DNA of 6,517 nt from an uncultured Collinsella sp. (GTDB lineage Bacteria > Actinomycetota > Coriobacteriia > Coriobacteriales > Coriobacteriaceae). The stretch's first letter is position 1, and every line of letters begins with the position of its first letter. The position numbers and the translations under genes were made by a program. The notes below the pieces were generated by a model, which worked only from the letters and a program-made list of their open reading frames with translations, was not told the DNA's origin and made no database searches. The DNA lies in contig USMR01000050.1 in the NCBI GenBank assembly GCA_900555815.1, positions 1 to 6,517 of the forward strand, in the 5' to 3' direction. This document shows, piece after piece, positions 1 to 5,582 of this stretch.

Positions 1-529
1 GATTGTTCCCGCCGACGACGTGGAGGCCCGCGCCGTGACGCGCGCCGCCTACGAGTGCGACGGTCCGGTGTACATGCGCTTCGCCCGTTTGGCCTCGCCG
101 GTTATCAACGACCCCGAGACCTACAAGTTCGAGTTGGGTAAGGGCATTGTCATGCGCGAGGGCGCCGATGTGACCATCATCGCCTGCGGCCTGATGGTCG
201 GCGAGGCTCTCGAGGCCGCCGAGCAGCTCGCTGCCGAGGGCATCGACGCCGAGGTCATCAACATGCACACCATCAAGCCCATCGATGCCGACCTGATCGT
301 CAAGAGCGCCACCAAGACCGGCCACGTCGTGACCGTCGAGGAGCATTCTGTAATCGGTGGCCTGGGCAGCGCCGTTGCCGACGTCCTGTGCGAGCAGTGC
401 CCGACGCCGCTCAAGAAGATCGGCGTCAACGACACCTTCGGTGAGTCCGGCCCGGGCGCCGAGCTCCTGCACAAGTACGGCCTGGACGCCGCCAACATCG
501 TGGCGACCACCAAGGAGTTCTTGGCATAA
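1..529 (+). CDS. Transketolase, C-terminal subunit (3' part of gene)
   Basis: The reading frame is open from base 2 and ends at TAA 527-529, so about 175 C-terminal residues are visible and the start lies outside the window. Transketolase transfers two-carbon ketol units between sugar phosphates in the non-oxidative pentose phosphate pathway, in the cytoplasm. The visible part holds the end of the pyrimidine-binding domain (GPVYMRFAR) and the complete C-terminal domain, with ADVTIIACG, INMHTIKPID and VTVEEHSVIGGLGSAVA. The EEHSVIGGLGSA pattern is typical of the C-terminal half of the transketolase/DXS/E1-beta superfamily, and its combination with the short end KEFLA fits the split two-subunit transketolases of many Gram-positives and actinobacteria. 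The N-terminal subunit would be expected just upstream. Deoxyxylulose-phosphate synthase is the main alternative, but the tail fits split transketolase better. GTG at base 20 is internal, not a start. Confidence 0.88.
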   Translation, partial: IVPADDVEARAVTRAAYECDGPVYMRFARLASPVINDPETYKFELGKGIVMREGADVTIIACGLMVGEALEAAEQLAAEGIDAEVINMHTIKPIDADLIVKSATKTGHVVTVEEHSVIGGLGSAVADVLCEQCPTPLKKIGVNDTFGESGPGAELLHKYGLDAANIVATTKEFLA

Positions 530-548
530 GGCAAGGCGGATCTCAAGG

Positions 549-588
549 ACTGCTTCGCCAGAACTACAAAACTGTTTCGCCAGTACTA
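549..588. repeat. Tandem direct repeat, two copies, 22-bp period
   Basis: An 18-base unit reading ACTG(C/T)TTCGCCAG(A/T)ACTA occurs at 549-566 and again at 571-588. The copies match at 16 of 18 positions. The 22-base period is about two turns of B-DNA, so both copies would face the same side of the helix, as expected of paired protein-binding sites. The core CTG-N6-CAG has weak dyad symmetry. The repeat lies between the transketolase stop codon and the terminator hairpin, so it is probably also transcribed as 3' untranslated RNA. Function unknown. Confidence 0.7.
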
Positions 589-599
589 TGGAAACCCGG

Positions 600-631
600 C
601 AGGGGCGCTCTCTTGGAGAGCGCCCCTGTTT
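600..631 (+). terminator. Probable intrinsic terminator of the transketolase gene
   Basis: A perfect 13-bp stem is formed by 600-612 (CAGGGGCGCTCTC) and 616-628 (GAGAGCGCCCCTG), closed by the three-base loop TTG. It is followed by a short T run (GTTTC). The stem is very stable, but the T tract is weak, so termination may be less complete than at the ftsX terminator. It lies 70 bases past the transketolase stop, where the end of the transcript is expected. The neighbouring palindrome starts only four bases later. Confidence 0.72.
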
Positions 632-632
632 C

Positions 633-699
633 AGTTGCGGTGAAATAAGGACTGATTAGACCTTTTAACTGGTAAAACAGTCCCTATTTCACCGCAACT
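633..699. repeat. 67-base palindrome with nested inner stem (REP/MITE-like)
   Basis: The arms 633-654 and 678-699 are reverse complements at 21 of 22 positions; the exception is A648 opposite C684. The 23-base centre holds a smaller inverted repeat, TTTTA at 663-667 with TAAAA at 673-677. There is no T tract after either arm, so a simple terminator is unlikely. Size and symmetry fit a REP-like or miniature transposable element, but no copy number can be judged from one window. The heptamer CGCCCCT occurs on both sides, at 621-627 and 708-714; this could be a target duplication, although the left copy is also part of the terminator stem. Confidence 0.75.
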
Positions 700-740
700 T
701 ATGAAGACGCCCCTCAAGCACGGTCCCATCAGGGAAAAGG

Positions 741-788
741 GCATATATCGACAAAGCGCAATTCAGACCCTTCCAACTTTGTATATGC
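741..788. repeat. Weak bulged inverted repeat
   Basis: GCATATA at 741-747 pairs with TATATGC at 782-788. After a four-base bulge (748-751), CAAAG at 752-756 pairs with CTTTG at 777-781. That gives 12 AT-rich base pairs around a 20-base loop, with a possible competing pairing of AAGGG 737-741 with CCCTT 768-772. The structure is far less stable than its two neighbours and could be chance. No function can be assigned. Confidence 0.35.
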
Positions 789-815
789 AGCACCCCAAGT
801 AAAACGCGGCGACCC

Positions 816-966
816 CTTAGTTACCGCAGGCCGGACACAGGGCTACTCTCCAAATATTTCCGCAGGACGGAGGAGCCCCCCCAGCGCGAAGCGCGCAGCG
901 GGGGCTCCGACATGTCCGAGGACGATTTGGAGAGTAGCCCTGTGCCCGGCCGACGGGATCCCTAAG
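816..966. repeat. Long palindrome (about 150 bases) just upstream of the ftsE promoter
   Basis: Three stems share one axis near base 890. The outer arms 829-855 and 925-951 pair at 26 of 27 positions; the exception is A835 opposite C945. The inner stem pairs 872-880 with 900-908 (nine perfect GC-rich pairs) and continues to 884-888 with 892-896 (GCGCG/CGCGC) around the triloop AAG. A largely unpaired internal loop (856-871 and 909-924) separates outer and inner stems; GGAC 865-868 can pair with GTCC 914-917 inside it. CTTAG 816-820 and CTAAG 962-966 extend the symmetry outwards. No T run follows on either strand, so this is not a standard terminator. It could be a MITE or REP-type element, a cruciform-forming boundary, or a structured RNA. 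No protein is encoded across it. Confidence 0.8.
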
Positions 967-1001
967 CACGCCATGCTTCTTATGTGCAGCAAAGCTAATA
1001 C

Positions 1002-1010
1002 TGCTAAAAT
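1002..1010 (+). promoter_or_regulatory. Probable ftsEX promoter, extended -10 element
   Basis: TGCTAAAAT matches an extended -10 (TGn followed by TAAAAT, hexamer at 1005-1010). No good -35 is seen 16-18 bases upstream, which is tolerable for an extended -10 promoter. Transcription would begin near 1017, giving a leader of about 40 bases before the GTG start of ftsE. The long palindrome ends about 36 bases upstream. The assignment rests on consensus matching only. Confidence 0.45.
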
Positions 1011-1044
1011 ACAAAGCGCTCATGTAGTTTAAACGCACGACGAT

Positions 1045-1050
1045 AAGGAG
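1045..1050 (+). promoter_or_regulatory. Ribosome binding site that fixes the GTG start of ftsE
   Basis: AAGGAG lies five bases before GTG 1056. The ATG at 1587, which would give a normal-length FtsE, has no comparable site upstream (it is preceded by CCCGTCATCCTT). This supports translation of the long N-terminal extension. Confidence 0.75.
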
Positions 1051-1055
1051 CACCA

Positions 1056-2276
1056 GTGGGTAACCACTTCCGTACCTCCGGTGCGGGCGATGATGCCCCC
1101 AAGACGCAGACAGGCGTCCAGGGCAGTCGTTTCGCCACTCCGGATTCAGAGGGCCAGCCTGTTGCTCAGGCCCCCGCTCAGCCGGCAGATCAGGCACAGC
1201 CGGCATCCGATCCCTTTGCCTACAATCCAACCAGCGATGTCGCGCTTTCCGGCGCGGCGGGTTTTGAGCCCGTTCAGGCCGTGACCGCTCGCGTGGAGCA
1301 GCCTCAGGCTGGCGCCGCCACGCCGCAGCCTACCATGGCCGGCATTCCCGACCCCATGGCCCCTGCGACGCCGGCTCCTCAGCCTGCGCAGTCCGGTCTC
1401 TTTGCCGCTATTCCCGACCCCACGCAGCCTGCTGCCCCGGTGGTCGAGAGCGATCAGGCCGCCGAGGTCGCAAGCCTCGATAACGCGCTCAACAACCCCG
1501 ATTTTACGTCGGTGTTTGCGCCCATCGATCCGCAGGCCAGCCGCAAGAAGATGGCCAAGCAGGCCGGTGTCGAGCCCGTCATCCTTATGGAGCATGTCAC
1601 CAAGATCTATCCGGCACAGCCCAACAAGCCTGCACTCGACGACATCAACATCGAGATCTATCCGGGCGAGTTCGTCTTCCTGGTCGGTCACTCCGGCTCG
1701 GGTAAGACCACGCTGCTGTCGACGCTCAACCGTGACGTCAAGCCGACGAGCGGCCGCATCCTGGTTGCCGGTCAGGACCTCATGAAGATCAAGAACCGCA
1801 AGGTTCCGTTCCTGCGCCGCCAGATTGGCGCCGTGTTCCAGGACTTTAAGCTTCTGCCGCAAAAGACCGCCTACGAAAACGTGGCGTTTGCCCTGCAGTG
1901 CATCGGCAGGCCCAAGGGCGTCATTCGCAGCCAGGTGCCCGAGGTGCTGCGTCTGGTCGGCCTGGCCGATCAGATGGACTCGCTGCCCGACCAGCTTTCC
2001 GGAGGCGAGCAGCAGCGCGTTGCCGTCGCCCGCGCTATGGTCAACCGTCCGCCGCTGCTGATCTGCGACGAGCCGACGGGCAACCTCGACCCGGCGATCT
2101 CGCTGGGCATCATGAAGCTGCTCGAGCGTATTAACCGCACTGGCACCACCGTGATCGTCGCCACGCACGACCGCGAGATGGTCGATAGCATGCACCGTCG
2201 CGTGATCGCCCTTGAGGGCGGCCACGTTATCCGCGACCAGGAGAGGGGAGGTTACGGCAACTATGGCACCAACTAA
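1056..2276 (+). CDS. ftsE: Cell division ATP-binding protein FtsE with long N-terminal extension
   Basis: FtsE is the cytoplasmic ATPase of the FtsEX complex, an ABC-type machine that does not transport but drives activation of peptidoglycan hydrolases at the division site. The protein has 406 residues. The ABC domain covers about residues 174-395 and has every expected motif: Walker A GHSGSGKTT (211-219), Q-loop FQD (261-263), signature LSGGEQQ (314-320), Walker B LLICDE (334-339), D-loop NLD (343-345) and the switch histidine in ATHD (H371). Typical FtsE is about 220-230 residues, so roughly 177 residues are extra. The extension is rich in Pro, Ala and Gln, has no membrane segment or signal peptide, looks disordered, and carries repeated IPDP motifs. 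The GTG start is chosen because of the well-placed AAGGAG. The gene overlaps ftsX by 14 bases. FtsE of other Actinobacteria is the closest expected match; a macrolide-exporter-type ATPase is unlikely beside ftsX. Confidence 0.95.
   Translation: MGNHFRTSGAGDDAPKTQTGVQGSRFATPDSEGQPVAQAPAQPADQAQPASDPFAYNPTSDVALSGAAGFEPVQAVTARVEQPQAGAATPQPTMAGIPDPMAPATPAPQPAQSGLFAAIPDPTQPAAPVVESDQAAEVASLDNALNNPDFTSVFAPIDPQASRKKMAKQAGVEPVILMEHVTKIYPAQPNKPALDDINIEIYPGEFVFLVGHSGSGKTTLLSTLNRDVKPTSGRILVAGQDLMKIKNRKVPFLRRQIGAVFQDFKLLPQKTAYENVAFALQCIGRPKGVIRSQVPEVLRLVGLADQMDSLPDQLSGGEQQRVAVARAMVNRPPLLICDEPTGNLDPAISLGIMKLLERINRTGTTVIVATHDREMVDSMHRRVIALEGGHVIRDQERGGYGNYGTN
1335..1448 (+). repeat. Internal repeat in the FtsE N-terminal extension
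   Basis: The 13-mer ATTCCCGACCCCA occurs at 1344-1356 and 1410-1422, a 66-base spacing. The encoded segments are similar: MAGIPDPMAPATPAP (from residue 94) and LFAAIPDPTQPAAPV (from residue 115). A degenerate third copy, VFAPIDPQA, sits at residues 153-161, just before the ABC domain. The repeats may be short linear binding motifs or may simply reflect low-complexity expansion. Confidence 0.6.
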
Positions 2277-3183
2277 CGTGGGCTACTCCTTCAAAGAGGC
2301 AATCAGCCACTTCTTCCGTAACTGGACTACCTCGCTCGGCGCCGTCATCACGATCTTCCTTTCGCTGTTTATCATCGGCCTGTTCATTATGGGTTCCGCG
2401 ATGCTGAACTCCGTGATCGGTACCGTCGAGGATCAGGTTGTCATTAATGCCTTTATTAGCGATGACGCCGATCAGGCAGACGTCCAGGCCTTTGAGGCCG
2501 AGCTCAAGACGTGGAGCAACGTCAAGTCCGTGACCTATAAGGATAAGGACGACGCGCTGGCCGAGTACACGAGCAAGATGTCGGGTAACGCCGACGCCAC
2601 CATGAGCGCGCTCGACGGCCAGAACCCGCTGCCCGCCTCGTTTGCGATTGAGATGGACGATCCGTCTCAGGTCGAGAGCACGGCCAAGAAGCTCAAGAAG
2701 GATGCCGATTTCCAGAAGATCGCGGATGACGGCGACGTCAACGCGAGCGTGCTGTACGGCCAGGAGGAAGTGAGCCGCCTGTTCCAGGTGACCAACTACA
2801 TCCGCATCGCCGCCGTGGTGCTCGTTGGCCTGCTGACTTTTATCGCGTTCATCTTTATCAACAACACGATTCGCCTGTCCATTACGGCGCGTCGTCGTGA
2901 GATTGCGATTATGCGTCTGGTCGGCGCCAGCAACGGCTTCATTCGTGGCCCGTTTATCACCGAGGGCGTACTGCAGGCCATTTTGGGCTCGCTGCTTTCC
3001 ATCGGCGTTCTGGAGCTGCTGCGCAATCTGATGATTCCGCGTTTGCAGGAGAGCATCGGCTGGATGTCGTTTGCCCTGCCGATGCAGTACTACCTGGTGA
3101 CCTATGCTGCGCTGATTCTGGTCGGCGTGATTATCGGCCTCTTTGGTTCTGCCATCGCCATGCGTCGCTACCTGCGCGTGTAG
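2263..3183 (+). CDS. ftsX: Cell division protein FtsX (membrane subunit of FtsEX)
   Basis: FtsX is the membrane partner of FtsE; its outer loop passes the ATPase signal to peptidoglycan hydrolases or their adaptors. The 306-residue protein has the family layout: a short cytoplasmic N-terminus with SFKEAISHFFRNW, TM1 at about 23-46, a large extracellular domain (about 47-178), TM2 at about 180-200, then TM3 (about 231-254) and TM4 (about 279-299). Family motifs are NPLPASF (121-127) in the outer domain and RREIAIMRLVGAS (211-223) after TM2. ATG 2263 is chosen because it follows a purine-rich site (GGGGAGG, 2245-2251) and puts the conserved N-terminus at the protein start. A TTG at 2212 would only add residues read through the end of ftsE. 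The start overlaps the ftsE stop by 14 bases, which implies translational coupling and equal supply of the two subunits. A terminator follows. Confidence 0.95.
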   Translation: MAPTNVGYSFKEAISHFFRNWTTSLGAVITIFLSLFIIGLFIMGSAMLNSVIGTVEDQVVINAFISDDADQADVQAFEAELKTWSNVKSVTYKDKDDALAEYTSKMSGNADATMSALDGQNPLPASFAIEMDDPSQVESTAKKLKKDADFQKIADDGDVNASVLYGQEEVSRLFQVTNYIRIAAVVLVGLLTFIAFIFINNTIRLSITARRREIAIMRLVGASNGFIRGPFITEGVLQAILGSLLSIGVLELLRNLMIPRLQESIGWMSFALPMQYYLVTYAALILVGVIIGLFGSAIAMRRYLRV

Positions 3184-3207
3184 GCATGCCTGGAATTCAT
3201 CCCTTCC

Positions 3208-3241
3208 AACGGGTCGTCTCTTATGGGGCGGCCCGTTTTTT
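3208..3241 (+). terminator. Intrinsic terminator of the ftsEX operon
   Basis: The stem 3208-3220 pairs with 3225-3237 (AACGGGTCGTCTC with GGGGCGGCCCGTT, including several G-T wobbles) around the loop TTAT. It is followed by a six-T tract (3236-3241). It lies 25 bases after the ftsX stop. Structure and T run both fit a classical rho-independent terminator, separating ftsEX from rnr. Confidence 0.9.
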
Positions 3242-3244
3242 GAT

Positions 3245-3318
3245 CCCTAGGGGACGGCAGGAAAGCGAATCATCTGGGTAGACTCTTTAGAGTTCGCAAT
3301 CGATAGTTAGGAGGCGCC
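3245..3318 (+). promoter_or_regulatory. rnr leader with short palindromes and ribosome binding site
   Basis: The leader between the ftsX terminator and rnr contains the perfect palindrome CCCTAGGG (3245-3252), a -10-like TAGACT (3279-3284) without a recognisable -35, and the palindrome ACTCTTTAGAGT (3282-3293), which overlaps that -10 and could be an operator or a small leader hairpin. AGGAGG (3309-3314) lies four bases before ATG 3319 and fixes the start of rnr. The ribosome binding site is firm; the promoter and the palindromes as regulators are tentative. Confidence 0.45.
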
Positions 3319-5454
3319 ATGGGGCGTAATAACAAGCATAAGCGTGGAGCTCGCAATAAGCGCGGGCCGGTGCGCAGCGAACGCCGTCCGAGCCTGACCG
3401 GGCGCGTGCAGCTCCATGAGCACAGTGCCTATGTCATAACCGAGAATGGCGACTACAAGGTCATGGGTCGCGGCAAGCGTGAGATCATGGACGGCGATAC
3501 CGTTGCCGTGAGCATTAAGAATGGCCCGCATGGCGAGCGTCGCGCCGTAATCGAGGGCGTAGTTGAGCGCGCAGCCATAAGCGTGGTGGGTACGTACCAG
3601 ACCGCCGGTCCGCTCGGTGTGATCGAGCCGCTCGATTCGCGCTTGAAGGCCGACTTCTTCATTTTGCCCGAGGATACCTCGGCGGATCGTCTGGGTGTCC
3701 ACCCGGGTGATGCCGTTGTCGCGCGCATTTTGACCTACCCGACGCGCCCGGAATCGGGCGCTGTGACGATCGAACGCCGCATTGGCGGAGATGACGCGCC
3801 CGATTTGGGCGTTCAATATGTGATGGCGCGTTACGGCTATACCGATAGCTATCCCGAGGCCGCGCTGGCCGAGGCCGAGGGGCTTTCGCTCGATGTGTCC
3901 GCGGCGCTTAAGGACCCGCTCCGCCGCGATCTGCGCGACCGCTTTGTCATCACGATCGACCCGGTCGACGCGCGCGACTTTGACGATGCCATTTCGTTGG
4001 AGCGCACGCCCGAGGGTGGCTACAAACTGGGTGTGCATATCGCCGACGTTTCACACTATGTGGCTTGGGACGGGCATATCGATCTTGAGGCTCGCCATCG
4101 TACGACATCGGTGTATCTGGCCGATCGCGTGCTTCCCATGCTGCCCGAACGCCTGTCCAATGACCTGTGCTCGCTTCGCCCTGACGAGGACCGTCTTGCG
4201 TTTACCGTCGATATCGAGCTCGATGCGCAGGGTCGCGTGCGGCATTACGATCCGTATCCCAGCGTGATTCGCTCGCGTGTGCGTATGGACTATGACGGCG
4301 CCGAGGCGCTGCTGGTGCGTGCCGGCGCGGTTGAGTATTCTGTGCTGGAGGGTGCAGCCGAGGATGTTGCGGCTGCCGAGACCTCGCGCGAGGAAGCGCT
4401 TGAGCGCGGTCTTGCGTGCGAGGAGGCCGCCCGCGGCTACAACATCGACCTCGGCGATTTCCTTGTCGCCGCTAACGAACTCGCCGAACTTCGCCGTCGT
4501 ATTCGTCGCGCCCGCGGCTCAGTCGATTTTGACACAGCCGAGATTCGCGCTCTATTGGATGAGGACGGAGTGCCCGTGCAGATTGTGGCGCGTGAGCGTT
4601 CGTGTGCCACGTCGCTTATCGAGGAAGCCATGCTGCTCGCCAACGAGTGCGTTGCAGAGTGGCTGGCAGACCGTGATATCGAGGCCTGCTATCGTGTGCA
4701 TGAGGATCCGAGCCCCGATAGCCTGCACGGTGCTGCCGTTGCGCTGGCGCAGCTAGGCATCATCGACGATCGCCGTGCTGCCGGTATTGCCCTGGGGAGC
4801 CCCGATGAGCTGCAGGCTGCAGTTGATGCTGCCGCCGGTACGGCCAACGCACCGCTCGTCAACACGCTGCTTCTGCGCAGCATGCAGCGCGCGCTGTACA
4901 AGCCGCGCAACGAGGGCCACTTTGCGCTCGCCGCGCCGTGCTACTGTCACTTTACGAGTCCCATCCGTCGATACCCCGATCTGGTGGTGCACCGCGTGCT
5001 CAAACTGCAGTTGGCCTATGAGCAGCTCGGCGGCAAGGACGCCTTGGTCCGTACGCCGTGGCTGATCGGCAAGGGGCGCGAGTCGCTGCCGCGCATTCTG
5101 CCGCAGATCTGCCGCGCATGTAGCGATGCCGAGCGCGCGGCAGATGCCGCCAGCCATGCGACCCAAAAGATCAAGATTGCCCAGTACTATGAGGACCGTC
5201 TGGGTGAGCGCTATGCCGGAACCGTCTCGTGGGTTAGCAGCATGGGCCTCTTTGTGCGCTTGGACCTAACACAGGTCGAAGGCTTGGTTTCGATCAAGAG
5301 TCTGGGCAACGAGTGGTTCGAGTTCGACGAGGACGCGCTCACGCTCACAGGTGCCGACACGGGCACCCGTTACGAGCTGGGGCAGCGCGTGATTATCGAG
5401 GTCTCGCGCGTCAATACCACGCGTGGGCACTTGGACTTTAAGCTTATCCATTAG
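3319..5454 (+). CDS. rnr: Ribonuclease R (3'-5' exoribonuclease, RNase II family)
   Basis: RNase R degrades RNA from the 3' end, including structured RNA, and serves in mRNA decay, rRNA quality control and trans-translation in the cytoplasm. The protein has 711 residues. It begins with a short basic tail (NKHKRGARNKRG), then two small beta-rich cold-shock-like domains (about 25-160), the RNB catalytic domain (about 200-570) and an S1 RNA-binding domain (about 631-710). The catalytic cluster TIDPVDARDFDDA holds the metal-binding aspartates D214, D220, D222 and D223. The family signature HFTSPIRRYPDL is at 544-555. The strong basic C-terminal tail and the N-terminal helix-turn-helix of E. coli RNase R (813 residues) are absent. 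The S1 domain and the domain order favour RNase R over RNase II, but the two are hard to split by eye. ATG 3319 follows AGGAGG. No smpB gene, a common rnr neighbour, is seen next to it. Confidence 0.93.
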   Translation: MGRNNKHKRGARNKRGPVRSERRPSLTGRVQLHEHSAYVITENGDYKVMGRGKREIMDGDTVAVSIKNGPHGERRAVIEGVVERAAISVVGTYQTAGPLGVIEPLDSRLKADFFILPEDTSADRLGVHPGDAVVARILTYPTRPESGAVTIERRIGGDDAPDLGVQYVMARYGYTDSYPEAALAEAEGLSLDVSAALKDPLRRDLRDRFVITIDPVDARDFDDAISLERTPEGGYKLGVHIADVSHYVAWDGHIDLEARHRTTSVYLADRVLPMLPERLSNDLCSLRPDEDRLAFTVDIELDAQGRVRHYDPYPSVIRSRVRMDYDGAEALLVRAGAVEYSVLEGAAEDVAAAETSREEALERGLACEEAARGYNIDLGDFLVAANELAELRRRIRRARGSVDFDTAEIRALLDEDGVPVQIVARERSCATSLIEEAMLLANECVAEWLADRDIEACYRVHEDPSPDSLHGAAVALAQLGIIDDRRAAGIALGSPDELQAAVDAAAGTANAPLVNTLLLRSMQRALYKPRNEGHFALAAPCYCHFTSPIRRYPDLVVHRVLKLQLAYEQLGGKDALVRTPWLIGKGRESLPRILPQICRACSDAERAADAASHATQKIKIAQYYEDRLGERYAGTVSWVSSMGLFVRLDLTQVEGLVSIKSLGNEWFEFDEDALTLTGADTGTRYELGQRVIIEVSRVNTTRGHLDFKLIH

Positions 5455-5480
5455 CCAAATCCCGACTCATGGTGGGGGAG

Positions 5481-5515
5481 CGGAGGGCGGCCTTTCGGGA
5501 CCGCCCTTCGCATTT
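5481..5515 (+). terminator. Probable terminator hairpin after rnr
   Basis: CGGAGGGCGG (5481-5490) pairs with CCGCCCTTCG (5501-5510), ten pairs with one G-T wobble, around a CCTTTCGGGA loop that can itself partly pair. The following sequence CATTTG has only a short T run. It starts 27 bases after the rnr stop, as expected for the end of the transcript. Confidence 0.7.
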
Positions 5516-5552
5516 GAATCGTGGCTGCCTTGCCGTCTGCTCGGCCGCCCGC

Positions 5553-5582
5553 TTACCTGCTATTTGAGAGGTAAAACCTACC
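5553..5582. repeat. Overlapping short inverted repeats in the recombinase leader
   Basis: TTACCT (5553-5558) pairs with AGGTAA (5569-5574). Two more small dyads overlap its right arm: AGGT-AAA-ACCT (5569-5579) and GGTA-AAACC-TACC (5570-5582). They sit directly upstream of the larger interleaved repeat. Dyads next to a resolvase gene are where the enzyme's own binding sites would be expected, but each is short and could be chance. Confidence 0.4.

Larger units (their letters stand above)
530..1055. other. 526-base gene-free gap rich in inverted and direct repeats
   Basis: No convincing gene lies between the transketolase stop and the ftsE start. In order the gap holds a 22-bp-period direct repeat (549-588), a terminator hairpin (600-631), a 67-base palindrome (633-699), a weaker bulged hairpin (741-788), a palindrome of about 150 bases (816-966) and the probable ftsE promoter (about 1002-1010). 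The stretch at about 700-815 and parts of 967-1055 look more AT-rich than the surrounding genes. Gaps of this size with stacked palindromes are unusual in such a compact region. An accumulation of small non-autonomous repeat elements is the simplest reading, but a structured non-coding RNA cannot be excluded. Confidence 0.7.

Noticed and set aside
701..802. 33-codon open frame in the gap between the palindromes, starting at ATG 701
   Set aside because: No ribosome binding site precedes it, since the palindrome arm ends right before the ATG. The peptide has no recognisable feature, and an open frame of this length is expected by chance.
816..966. 6S RNA or another known housekeeping RNA at the long palindrome
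   Set aside because: The overall stem-bubble-stem outline is superficially similar, but the near-perfect 27-bp outer arms and the small GC apical stem do not match the 6S RNA fold, and no promoter or terminator frames it.
817..1230. Antisense open frame covering the long palindrome and the ftsE start
   Set aside because: It is Pro/Arg/Cys-rich, runs through an inverted repeat and a promoter, and overlaps the ftsE coding start. No sign of coding.
1146..2225. Long antisense open frame (359 codons) opposite ftsE
   Set aside because: It is a GC-rich codon shadow of ftsE, with no recognisable domain, no ribosome binding site and a skewed Arg/Leu/Gly composition.
957..3249. GATCCCTA present upstream of both ftsE (957-964) and rnr (3242-3249)
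   Set aside because: An 8-mer shared once between two spacers is easily explained by chance in a window this size.
3307..4038. Antisense open frame (243 codons) opposite the start of rnr
   Set aside because: The sense frame is clearly RNase R. The antisense product has low-complexity, Arg/Ala-rich sequence with no family features.
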